DNA of 64,000 nt, taken from assembly GCF_002443255.2 (NCBI RefSeq), contig NW_019211456.1, positions 30,687,341-30,751,340 on the forward strand. The letters run 5' to 3'. The position numbers and the translations under genes were made by a program. Of the stretch, positions 38,348-49,410 are shown piece by piece (positions within the stretch are counted from its first letter, which is position 1; every line of letters starts with the position of its first letter). Under the pieces are notes generated by a model. The model did no database searches, was not told where the DNA came from, and was given only the letters and a program-made list of their open reading frames with translations. Origin of the DNA: Varroa destructor. Its lineage: Eukaryota; Arthropoda; Arachnida; Mesostigmata; Varroidae.

Positions 38348-38553
38348 TTCTTTTATTCGGGAAAAAACTTACACTACCAAGCCAGAACAATGCCATCGGG
38401 CGTCTGCCTAATAATAATATATTTATACTATATTCGGTTTTCAAGTAACTCTGTCAACATGGGCCGCTGTAAATGAGATACAGAGTGCTATGAGACAGTT
38501 GCATCAGCCTATAATATGATCTTACTCTCTTCATTACTATCTGCCTAAGAATT

Positions 38554-38594
38554 CCTCTGTTGGCACAACCAGTGATTGGTTGTGCCATCAGAGG
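38554..38594. repeat. Hairpin, 18-bp arms, 5-nt loop
   Basis: CCTCTGTTGGCACAACCA (38,554-38,571) pairs with 38,577-38,594 with one mismatch around the loop GTGAT. A further stem (AGGGTAA 38,592-38,598 with TTACCCT 38,634-38,640) begins at its right edge. Confidence 0.85.
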
Positions 38595-38641
38595 GTAACC
38601 AGGGATATGTCATGGCAGAATCGCATTAATTGATTACCCTG

Positions 38642-38664
38642 TATTTGGCAATCGTTGCCAAATA
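38642..38664. repeat. Hairpin, 10-bp perfect arms, 3-nt loop
   Basis: TATTTGGCAA and TTGCCAAATA flank the loop TCG. This is the second hairpin of the 38.5 kb cluster. Confidence 0.75.
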
Positions 38665-39052
38665 GTAGAGTCGTACAACGATAAGAATACCCACCATCAC
38701 TACCCTTCATCAATACCGTTATAATTTTGCAGGAAATTCTACTACGTACTTGCAGTCTTCATCTGTATCTGTACTAACCAGGTGATGCAGCCGCCGTCGC
38801 TGAAATATGTGCTTCTGTCTCAATCTTTTTTTTTTTTTTATAATGCGTGCATTTTCGACAAGCACTATGTGTTATACTTTAGGAAAAATCAGTGGAATGC
38901 TTTGAATTTGACAGATTCGTGTGAATAGATAATAATAGTAATAATTATTCTTCTTATCTTCAATCATTGTTTTTAATTTCATACTCACTGCTGTCGTGAA
39001 GTATCGTTTTCGACGGCTGACTTTTAGTACGAAATTAAGTGAGTCTGCGCCT

Positions 39053-39120
39053 GGTTTCGAACCCAAACCATTATGTGCTCCTAGTTTATTGGGCAAACAC
39101 GCTACCACCATACCAGCACA
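39053..39120 (-). repeat. tRNA-derived element (SINE-like or tRNA relic)
   Basis: On the minus strand box B is GGTTCGAAACC (39,053-39,063), a perfect consensus match. A box A-like TGGTATGGTGGTAGC lies about 42 nt upstream. A 5-bp stem GGTTT/AAACC closes around the T-loop, but in a shifted register. The D-arm is short and no terminator T-run follows, so an intact tRNA is unlikely. It shares words with the elements at 22.6 and 48.9 kb. Confidence 0.45.
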
Positions 39121-39541
39121 TGATGGAATCTGGTAGATGTAATATAAAAACAGCAGACTTATCGTACAATAACAAAGTAAAAAACAAAGAAAGAGTTAAT
39201 GTTCATTACGAACCTAGATATAATCCGAAGTTCGAAAAATGGCGTCAACCTAATTCCGTCTAGCTAAAAATAACGGTGTACACGATTAATAGCAGATCCT
39301 GTTTGACAATGTACTCGTATATTTCAATGTTCGTTTGCTGCGAAACAAACGTAATGTTACTTTAGCTTACTTAATTCAAGCTAAATAAATGTCTTTAAAG
39401 TTTATCTTGAAAGCTTTTCCAAGAAATGCCGACTTACAACTAGAATTGTGTACTAGAACTTTATATTGAATGCTGGTGTGGGAGTTGCTTGAAATGGTGG
39501 TTAACAGTTCAAGTACCGAACGTAAAACACGAAAAAAAAAG

Positions 39542-39567
39542 GACATTTTAGACAGACTTAAAATGTC
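39542..39567. repeat. Short hairpin, 9-bp perfect arms
   Basis: GACATTTTA (39,542-39,550) and TAAAATGTC (39,559-39,567) with an 8-nt loop. Confidence 0.6.
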
Positions 39568-39586
39568 AGCGTTGGCAGATGTTCAC

Positions 39587-39613
39587 TATATTATATATAT
39601 ATATATAATATAT
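39587..39613. repeat. Palindromic AT tract
   Basis: TATATTA followed by TA units and then TAATATA, nearly symmetric. It is a diverged (TA)n microsatellite. Confidence 0.85.
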
Positions 39614-40414
39614 TGTTACCATACTGTTTCATAAGCCCATCCGAGAAAAACTCAGCTAAATCAGGCATGATCCGTCTAAAAAAGTGCCCCACTACTTAGG
39701 CATCAGAGCAAAGAGCATGTAGCTTTCTTGCGAGGCAATGCGATAGATCACAGGGTACTGTTTCTATTTGTTGACTATCTTTCTCCACTGTTATTCTCCC
39801 TCGGGTACATCTTGTTGCCATGTTTCCCAGACCAAAAATAGGTTGTAAAATTTATTTTCTTGTAGAATCTGGTGTGGGCTTTATGATCCCGCTAGCAACG
39901 TGTATAAATAAACAACACCGGATCCTGTAATTGTTAGCCATACCGCATATCCAAGATGAACTGGACTGAAATTGCCAAGCTACATGTCGGTTTTGGGCGA
40001 CGATCGCCATTATTTATGTATCAAATCGAATCCAATTCCCATGTGTGAAAATTACAGCAGAAATGTACTACGATCTGTCTACACCCTCCTTCCTCTCACG
40101 GCAATGCGGTCCCATACATTTCTGCTAGGACTATTTTTGCGAAACGCATCTCACCCGTTAAAAAGGGCCGTGAGTTTTACTCAACGGCCTTCTGTGTCAC
40201 TATTTCGAGCGGAGCTTCGCCACAAATTATCGCAGCTCGCATGGCCCCTGAAATCATCATCATCATCATCTCTGTTGTCCATTTTATTTGGTGATTTTTT
40301 TGAGCACTTTTTCTTGTTACTAGTCTTCACAGAAGTCAGACAATCTTATGTTGCGTTGTTTGGGCTATAGTGGGAACTCCTTTCGTGCGGCCGCGATAGT
40401 TTGCTAATGAAGGT

Positions 40415-40439
40415 GGCATTACATAAGGGCATTACATAA
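40415..40439. repeat. Short tandem duplication, 12-13 bp
   Basis: GGCATTACATAA occurs twice in tandem, with a period of 13 bp. Confidence 0.8.
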
Positions 40440-41743
40440 TGCTCATCTATATCATCATGATATTGATAGATAATGATGGTTTACGACAGTACTATCTAAC
40501 AAAACGTCATTAATATACGCATAAGTAATAAATTTACATGTCGGCAAAAGGAATGTCATCTGCTGGAGCCAGGTTTCACTGTCGCAAAAAGTTGCGACAC
40601 AAAGTGGCCGAACAAAGGGGGCGCGCTGATAACAGCAGAAGCTGAGACTATGTACATCGGTGGGCTTATCGTTGAACGTCTGGTGATATAGGCCGAGGAG
40701 TTGTTGATGGCATTTTAAATGCTTCGAAAACATTTATATGTAAATATGTCATGCAGGAGAAGGAAGACGTACCAAAAATAATTAATGTTTGTGTGGTGAA
40801 AAAAAATAAAAGCAAAAACGATGAACGGAGAACAAACGAAGAACCAACTTCGAATAGAGATTATTGTTATATAAGTAAAAGTTTAGGCGGTGTTTAGTTC
40901 TCATGGAAAACAGTATGTTTTTAGAAATTGTATTGCACGCTTTTATTATTTTTACTATTATTATAAACTATAATAAAGAACGTTATTAAAATGCGATAGT
41001 TGCCGTTTATTTATTTCTAATAGTATTATTCAAGATTGATATGAAGTACGAACATTTCTAAGCATTCTATACGGGATGGGAGCGGTGTAAAGGAGAAACT
41101 GTACGCGAACGGCTATATAAAACAAGGATACTTCCAGCCATTTGCGGAGCATTGGAAATTTTCGAGGTCGGAATTTAATACAGTTATTTATTACTAAGCA
41201 CGGTAACAATTATTTTACTAAATTTTGCCAGCATTTACATGGACATCAACATGCAGGAAGCTACTCTATCTATGGCTTAAAAGTTCACACACACGTTAAT
41301 TGTGCTATTGGTTTAAAAAGGCACATAAATTCATAGGATTTTAGAACCGATTTTTGTTTATGATTTAGAATGATATGAGTTGCGCAGAACTTTGCGAAGA
41401 AAACTTAAGTGTACGTTTGTATCTCTACGTTTTTTCAACTTAATTTTCATTGTGGATTGACTATAGTATATGGCGAGCTCTTGGAAGAAGCCATACAAGC
41501 CGTTAGTACTAACGGAAGTGTAGGACAAGGAATTGCGGTAATCGTGCTGCTGTTTGCTCAGTGCATAGCATAAAACGCACTGTGCATTTTTAGGCATACC
41601 ATTGAATCCGTATAACGTTTTGTTCGCCAATCCCTCAAATGGCCTCACAAGTTATGCGTCCTAGATTTTATGTGAGCTCTCTAACTAGTTCAGTTGATAC
41701 CATCTATAAATTCTACATTCATATACATAAGAAATCTGTACTT

Positions 41744-41869
41744 ACTGGGCACAGCGTTCCAGTTCCATAAAGAGGTGTGGCGCCACCAAGCGGCGCTTGG
41801 AAAAGACTGGAGAATAATCATACCAATGTATCTACTATATCTGCCACAGGTGGCGCTAGCTGTGCCAGT
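41744..41869. repeat. Possible small MITE-like element with imperfect inverted ends
   Basis: ACTGGGCACAGCG near 41,744-41,756 is imperfectly complementary to CGCTAGCTGTGCCAGT near 41,854-41,869. The interior carries the perfect palindrome GTGGCGCCAC (41,777-41,786), CCAAGCGGCGC and a second GGTGGCGC near the right end. No clear target-site duplication was seen. Confidence 0.3.
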
Positions 41870-42429
41870 CCAGCAGCAAACATAAAGAAGAAAAGAATAC
41901 CCAGGGTATACGATTAACATTGTTACTTCTATGGGTCTCTAAGACAGCATAGATGCAGTCTTGCGTGAAGTGTCACCACTCCATTAAAATATGCCTCGTC
42001 GGTTTGACGAATCCTAATCAAACTCCCCAGTGGCTAAATTATTCAAATTTGTATTGCTACAGCACATATTATGCGAAAACAGGACCTTACTAGGCCGTAA
42101 GCATTATTATACGTTGTGGGGTATTACCGATGACAATTTTCAATTTTCAAGAAAGCTCGAGTGTTCAATTTACTCAGTGTTTTAAAGGTAATTCTATTTT
42201 ATAATAACTTTTATGAATGCTTGTGAAATAATTGTACTATACGAATATAACTTGGTTTCTACTTCTCCAATACATTACAATGTGCTTTTTTATTATATTT
42301 TTTTTTAGTTTGGCATGAAAAATAAATTTGGTCTTAATAGAGAAATTTTGAAATTTGGAGAAAAAATAATTAGCGTTTATGAAGCTACATGCTACTGCGT
42401 CATTACTTCATGTGTGAGCTGCAACGACG

Positions 42430-42467
<38 letters not shown>
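42430..42467. repeat. (TA)n microsatellite
   Basis: About 14-15 TA units, a TG interruption, then further TA units. Confidence 0.95.
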
Positions 42468-42469
42468 TT

Positions 42470-45400
42470 GCCCCATCACCATAGTATGCCAGAAAGATGT
42501 TATCATTTTTTTAATTTAAATAAAGAAAATTACTTGGGCAGTAAGAAAACAGTCTGGTTTGTGTTTGTTCAGTACAGCGAATCAGGCCCATTATTGCATT
42601 CTCTCAAGAACACGAAATCATTGAGATTGGAGCGTATTACTGTTACTTACTTACGTACGTATATCGACATATTGCATTGAGAGTCTGTATGTACTCAATA
42701 TAACTTCACAGACATAAATCTAAGGTCTGGACAACAGCTCCGTGGTAACTCCTCGTTTTGCCCTCACTGCACGGGTTCTATATAGTAGAACGTATCAGAA
42801 GATCGTGCAGTGTAATAGAAGATGTTGCTGAAGTCTCAAATGTGCGCACGTGTCTATGCTTCAATTGATTGAGTTGGCCAGGTCTCTCAAGGAGTTTCTT
42901 TGACAAGTGGCATGTGGGACAACCTTATATATGTACATATATATATTAGGATCAGACAGGGATATGGAGAAATCCCACGTGAGTTTAGACGGTCAGATGA
43001 AATGCGATCGGGTGCCATGTAAAATACGTACGATCAAGGCATAAATATTATTACTTGGTTGTCCTATATTATGCAGCGCTGCGATCTGTGCCGCCGTGTA
43101 TTCAGTAACACTTTTGCGATTAGGAGCTCTTTAGTCCTCGTAATTTATTGCTACATGGGCGCTTACGATTTCTTCCAGTTAGTAAAAAACGGTCACGCAG
43201 CAATGACACATCAACAAAGGGAAAATTAGATCAACAAATTGGCAGCGTCCAAGAAGAAACAAGATAACGTAAAATATGGGGTCAACGAGAATGCTTCCGC
43301 GTGAAGGGAAAAAACACGTTTGAAAAGTTCCTTGCTTATCGGAGGGATCAAGGGCCGATATTTGGCTCTCAGTTTGACGCCACAATTTAAATTAAACTAA
43401 CTTTTGATTCAAAAACGACATTTCTCAGGGCCACACAATTTTTCCCGTTTTTCTCGCTCGTAGAAACCCGCATCTATACTGTTGGGCACTACAAAAAACA
43501 AGGGTTTCACAGTTGACACATAGGGAACTCTACTGAAAGCCAGCGTAACACGTGTCCAAAGCTGTATCTTTTTTTTTTTTTGTTCAATATCAAACATACT
43601 GTAAAATGGGGTCATCTGCGACACACTCAAAATAATGTCGAGCTGATAGTTTGCTAAATGGATTCAGGCAGTTTAATGGTGACGCAAAACAACAGCTGAT
43701 GTTATATTTAGTGCACAGTGACGCATTTATTATGCGTACAGTGAATGAAACAGTGAATGAATAAGTTTGCTTAGCTTAGAAAATCCAACTAAAGTCGATA
43801 AGAATTATAAAGAAGACTTTGTGAAAATAATAGAGTTGTATACGAGTTAAAATGAAGGCCGCCTGCGGAAGTGATTGTGTGAGTGAAGCTGGTCTCAGGC
43901 AGCTTGAGAAAAGACAAAATGAAACTATGAAAACGAGAGCATCGATCACAGAAACGAGATCCCAGTGGGTGACACATGGCGAGCCTTGACGTACAGTAGA
44001 GAGGAATGGCATCTCTAAGTCGAAGGGAACAGTCGGTGCTTCGACTAAAGCTATTGATCTATTTTATCTGTAACTATAGATATTTTCACGTCTGTTCGTA
44101 ACAGCTGATTGACCTATTTTAACCTCTCCAGTTATGCAGAATGATAAAACATGCTTCTTATGCTGCTACAGGGTCGTGTGGGGTGTGTAATGAAATACTA
44201 TGCACGTTTTGTACGTAAGACATAGTTTTCTCGCTCATTAAAGTTAATACCGTAAGTGTTTCGAAAGTTCCAATTTTATGGGGGTGGTTATAAACGTTCA
44301 TTGATCTGATATCGTTACAGCCATACGCGGGGCGGTTAAGTACGAAAACGGTTAACAGGAGCGGCCAGCCTATTAGTAGTATATGTAGATGATTTAATTT
44401 TAAAATGGCCATCATAATTGGAAAGACAACGGCTCCCACTTTTCATTACTGCATTTCACCGTGTTGAAAAATACCAATGTAACACCGTTCTAGTTAGAAA
44501 AGCTGAAGACAGTACTGCATTTAGGGCCCACCAACTAGCTTTTAGCATGAGGTTGATACATGGAGGTTGAGGACATATATTTTAAATTGATATACGCGAC
44601 TCGCAGGACTCTTTTTCTCTGTGACGGGCAGACCGTCTATTTAAGCCTAACGATGGATATTTTAGAACTAAATTCGATATGAAGGCGGCACTTCAATGAT
44701 AAAGTGAAGGAATACGTCATGTATTCCCCTTATGTAAAAGAAGTTTTTGATTATCAGTTTCCAACAGCTGTAGCATGCAATACGGTTGCATTTGGTTCAT
44801 GCGATGGTTAACGTTCTGATATACTATGCGTTATCAACAGCTTTTTATATTCTGCCGGTGGGATAAGTTTTTAATCACCCGGCTGTAAACGTTCAAACTG
44901 CCCTCTGCTACTGTCGTTCTCGCAGACCCGAAGTCACACGCCGAAACTCTTGCACGTAACTAGAAAAAGTTCATATCGAGAAACTACGATTACATATATA
45001 TACCCTTAGATAGGACCATTAACGACATGCGGACGAACAGACTTCAAACGATGGAGACGATGCTTTTACGGCCGCTACCGCAGATAAAGGGATGAGAGGA
45101 GACGATAACGATCATGGTGTTGTTATGCTGATTCGTCGAAGCCTCACAGCTGATTGAAGCTTTCGGTGATACCAGCTTTTTTAGTGAAGTGTACCTCTCT
45201 TTTTCGGATGACAGGTAAAATGAAAGCACTGGAAAACACTGCCTCTTACTAAGGCACCAGCAAACAGAAAACCTCTAATTAAAGTGATAGCAGTAGCAAA
45301 ACGTATTCCTTGATAGGGAGCAAAACTTTCATAGATGCAAGATGTTGGTGAACTTACAAGATGGAAGCTATTTTCTTTTTAGTTGTCTAGAACGCCCGTT

Positions 45401-45780
45401 CAACACCAGGGAACTATAAAATGGGACAACGTTGCTCGTTGGATAAATTTAGTAAGTGTACAATTTTGGTTTTCAACAAGCTGATGAAGAGATAGGTGAA
45501 ACGCGATCGTCGTTAAAAGGATCCTTGTCAATATTAATATACAATGACGATTAATAGTTCTCCCAAATAGTTCAGTCGTATGCTGTACTTCATCACAGTT
45601 GAATCTATCTGAAGTCTTCGTTGTGACACACTTCCAAGTGGGTAGCTGGGCTTAGTATTTAAGGAAAGGTCAAATAACCTACACCTTCAAGTTTAATGGA
45701 TAGAATACTTTTGTGTACAAAGGAAAAGCTTTCTCCCTTCCATGAACGGAGATCAATTCAAAAATTGAAAGGGGTAGAGC
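42470..45780. other. No recognisable gene
   Basis: Short frames only. A small hairpin (GGAATAC/GTATTCC, 44,709-44,727) and a direct repeat ACAGTGAATGAA (about 43,737-43,762) are visible. Confidence 0.45.
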
Positions 45781-46277
45781 TTGACGGGGGACCCGCTGTC
45801 TGAGATGACCCAGGGTAGCAAGGCCGTTCAGGCTGGCATCAACATGGTGCGCTGGAGTACCGAACTGAGAGATCCCAGCGGGCGATTGTACGGAAATCCA
45901 CCGTCATTGGTCCTGTCATTCCAAAGGGGTGCCTTACTTCTGCTGCAGGCGACTTCCAACGAACCGACCAGTAGCTTGTGCCCTCCTTCCTTAAAGACAC
46001 TCGACTTTACTTGCTCGTTCGCTGCTCTAAAGACTACGTCTGTGCCGCCTCTGTTCCAAGCCAACACTTCTCTGCCGAAAAACCGAACAGAGGGCATCAA
46101 GTGATTTCCGCCTAGGGCAAAAGCAGAAAAGCCATTTGCCACATCATTTGGGGCGTAAACTAGTGCTACGCCGCAAGGAAAAAGATGGAACGCACACACA
46201 CATAGACGCACGGACATAAGCACAGAGCGTAATATACTTTGCCCAACTAGTCGAATAAACCAGTGTGAGACTCCCAA
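45781..46277. other. GC-richer block with long overlapping frames on both strands
   Basis: A plus-strand frame of 107 codons (45,781-46,104) overlaps a minus-strand frame of 149 codons (45,828-46,277). Neither peptide has a motif I recognise. The minus-strand one starts at ATG and has a hydrophobic N-terminal half. The block is GC-richer than its flanks, which alone can open frames. It could be an exon or an old transposon fragment. Confidence 0.2.
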
Positions 46278-46279
46278 GC

Positions 46280-48870
46280 AAATAAGTCATTTGCAGCAGT
46301 CGAAAGTAAACCAAGAGAAGCCAACGACTATATTGATGATAACTTCGTAAAAGTTACCAGGATGAGGGACTTTGCGACTTCTGACAGATAACTACTAACC
46401 AAGAGTACGGTCGCGGTCTCGGCCTTAAACAGTGATTGTTTACGAAATAGAATTTGGTTACAATATGCGTTTGTATTATGAACTCAAAGCAAATCAAAAG
46501 TACTAATAGATATGAGCGAGTTTGAATACAGTGTTATTTGTAAATGAGATAAACAAGATAACCTTAAAATATCTGTAATAGATGGAAGGAGCTGCGAACT
46601 GTTTTAAGCACGCATCGTTTGTGATACTTTAAAAGATTCATTTTCAAAGGAAAACGTTCTAGATATTATTGCTCAAAAAGTTGAATAATCCCTTTTTCTA
46701 CAGCAACCGATTAACACTTTCGGCCTATTTGTATAGCGCAGAAAATATGCTACAGTGGCCAGCTAAAACGTTTTCGCCTGTGTGCAGGTCCTCTCGTTTT
46801 TAGTACCAAAACACGTTGTGTCATAATCATGCTTCTGGCGCATTGACCACAAGGGCATGCTGTCGCTGACTAGTTTGTTGCGATAGAACAAATACATTCG
46901 AGCGCCAGTTCGGTCTGCATGGCCGTCGTAGGCTAAAGGGTGAACAAAGCCACAAAGGGAGATCGACCGGGCCAGTTGAAAACAGCCTCAGACGAACTCA
47001 GATCTAACTGTTGTTGGGGGCAAGGATGCATAGAAAGACAACCCGACAAGGCCGGGCACACAAAGATACCAGCAGCGCCATTTGTGGAAGCGACAACTGT
47101 TACCACCATTGGTTCATGAAAGCAGTAATCGTTCGGGTCTTTGTCCTTGCTATGTTCTGGTTGCCATACACGCTCCGAACGAATCGCGTCGACTGAAAAC
47201 TAGCCAGTGGGTTTGAAAGCTCTGTGTAGGTAGAAAGTACAAACACTTTTCAGCGTAACGAAAGCCAATATTGCACCGAGAAAGGCCGCAGCAACAACAA
47301 CAATCTTGATGCAGAAGACGCCAGTCATCAACAGCTACACGCACAACATCAACATGGACTTGGGCCATGGGGAAGCTTGTGATGCAGTTGGCATCGTTTT
47401 GACTGATTGAAAAACTGACTAAGTTTACAGGCCGTTCTCTTCTTTGTTTTCACATAATCTCTCCTCTTATTGTTAATTTATATGTGTCGTGTCTCAAAGC
47501 CACCGGAGCGCATGTACGAATATATTAGCTGAACGCTGATGGCGCTAACAGAAACTCTGAATCCGTTAGACAGTCGATTGCGATGTTCGAGAACAACCAG
47601 CCGAACATAGACGAGATAAAACATTTTACTCAGTGTCTCAGCCCCGACATAAAGCATCTCAATAGAATAATATAAAGTCAATTTACATCTACGACTCACA
47701 TATTCTACGCTAGAGGACAGGTTGACCCTGTATATGCTATACAGCATGTCGATGACGCATACGACGATTTATGCTGTCGGTCCTGCTAATTAAATAACTT
47801 ATTATCCTAATCAATTAAAAAAAAACTTACTTTTAAGCACACTTTGACAGGTGATTGTTGCTATTACTGGAAGGGCTGTCATTAATTAGTACCTCAATTA
47901 AAATTCTTTCTGGTTCTGTGTGCAAAGGAGCTCATCATGATTAATTCTAGGATAACACCCTTTGAATGAAGCGCATGTACTGAAAATTTTTAATAAGGAG
48001 CATAGGAAATCAGCAACATCGTCTCGTTATATGCTTAAAGTAATGGTGTTTCACGGAACGACGCTTTCGTTTCTGTGTTGCACGTCGTTGCACGACTACG
48101 ATTGATTTGAGACGCTTTAAAGCACGTAGATAGTCGTCAGAGTACGTTATATTATGTTGTATCGTTTGTCTAGCCCAGAGTCCGCTAGAAATCAACTCAC
48201 TTGTTATAGCAGTCAGTTAATCTGTTCATCGTTCGATGGAACTTTTTTATGGAGTAGTCAAAATAAAAACATTATTTATCTGATAATAAGTACAGATGGA
48301 TAATTTGTAAAATTGTGATCTTGTTCATCATGGCTGTTTGCTTTTAGCTCGTTATCACATAGATTTCTTAAATAAATTTATGGGTATTTTAACTAATTAG
48401 ATTAATGAACAGTACTGCATAAGGGTAATAACGATAGGAGCTCAGAGAATAAACATCTTTATTCATACTTATACGGTACTATCGTCATATGGAATTAGAT
48501 GAGTCACTCCTTTTTGTCTATAATAAGGATCTATCCAAATTTACTTAAAAAACACTTTCATTTACGTTATCTGTTTTGCTCGATTTTTTTAGTCTAGATA
48601 ACGACCTGGTCAATCATATTGATAAAATTTCTAACGCGAGCACTTCAAAGGTAAATGATATGGCGTTCGCGCAGAAAAGCCAGTACATGACGCCATACTT
48701 AGGATAAGATTACCTAAATCTGCATTTCATACTTATCGAAGTTTAGATGACCTTGTGCGTCATATAGAATATAGCTTTTGATGTTCAATGGCAAGTTGAC
48801 TTACCTGAAAGCATTAATTGGTTTTCGGTTTATTGAATTTTAAAGCTCTTATGATAAGTTAAAATATCCC
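46280..48870. other. No recognisable gene
   Basis: Short frames only. A CAA-rich run (47,288-47,303) gives poly-Cys or poly-Gln-like frames that are composition artefacts. Confidence 0.45.
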
Positions 48871-48875
48871 CAAGA

Positions 48876-48946
48876 GCGCAGTTAGAACCCACGTGTTTGC
48901 CTCCAGACACGAGATGACCACAGAGACCCCAGTAGCTCTGGGGTCT
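48876..48946 (-). repeat. tRNA-derived relic with adjoining hairpin
   Basis: The minus strand carries CTGTGGTCATCTCGTGTCTG, similar to a tRNA D-arm/anticodon region. A decayed box B (GGGTTCTAAC) ends it. A 9-bp hairpin (AGACCCCAG 48,924-48,932 with CTGGGGTCT 48,938-48,946) sits at its 5' side. The piece GGAGGCAAACACGTGGGTTC resembles the corresponding part of the 39.05 kb element. Confidence 0.33.
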
Positions 48947-49225
48947 TAAAATTCCGGAATCTTTAGCCAGTAGAGATCGTAGAAATTAATTATCATTAGT
49001 TTATTATTGTTAAAAACTATTATTTTCCATTGCGGCTGAGCAATGCGTAAATGCGTCCCTATTTGAGATATTAGAGTATCTAACTGTACATAAAATAGGT
49101 GCTATTCACACATCTTTTCTACGTACTGAATATTCTTCTGCGAGCTTGTTCTAGCAAATTCAGAAAAGTTACCATAGACAAAAATTACCATAGACGCGTT
49201 TTTCGACCCCTTTTACTACCTTCAG

Positions 49226-49410
49226 AAACTGGTTTATGAAGAAACGGGATAATCTATGTACGATGGCCAACGTAGAAGGTGGCACCATTATTGTTCCTAA
49301 GGCAACGCCTAATGCTTCTCAAACGGTCGTCTGCATGCGATTGTTAGATAAAGTCCTGTGTTTGAGCTCTTTTTTCTTGGTGGCGGCCTTTCTCCTAAGG
49401 CGGCTCAAAG
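49226..49410 (+). CDS. Candidate internal coding exon with a hydrophobic segment
   Basis: A very strong acceptor (CCCCTTTTACTACCTTCAG, ending at 49,225) and a donor (CAAAG|GTACGA) bound 185 nt open in one frame: one base, 61 codons, one base. The peptide starts NWFMKKRDNLC. It has an NAS glycosylation-type sequon near its middle and ends with a membrane-like stretch (VLCLSSFFLVAAFLL) followed by basic RRLK, like a stop-transfer. I recognise no family. Its exit phase fits the entry phase of the candidate at 61,992, a one-in-three coincidence. Confidence 0.3.

Noticed and set aside
39972..40370. 132-codon plus-strand frame
   Set aside because: It has no motif, no good splice boundaries and a (TCA)n run inside. 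It is consistent with chance.
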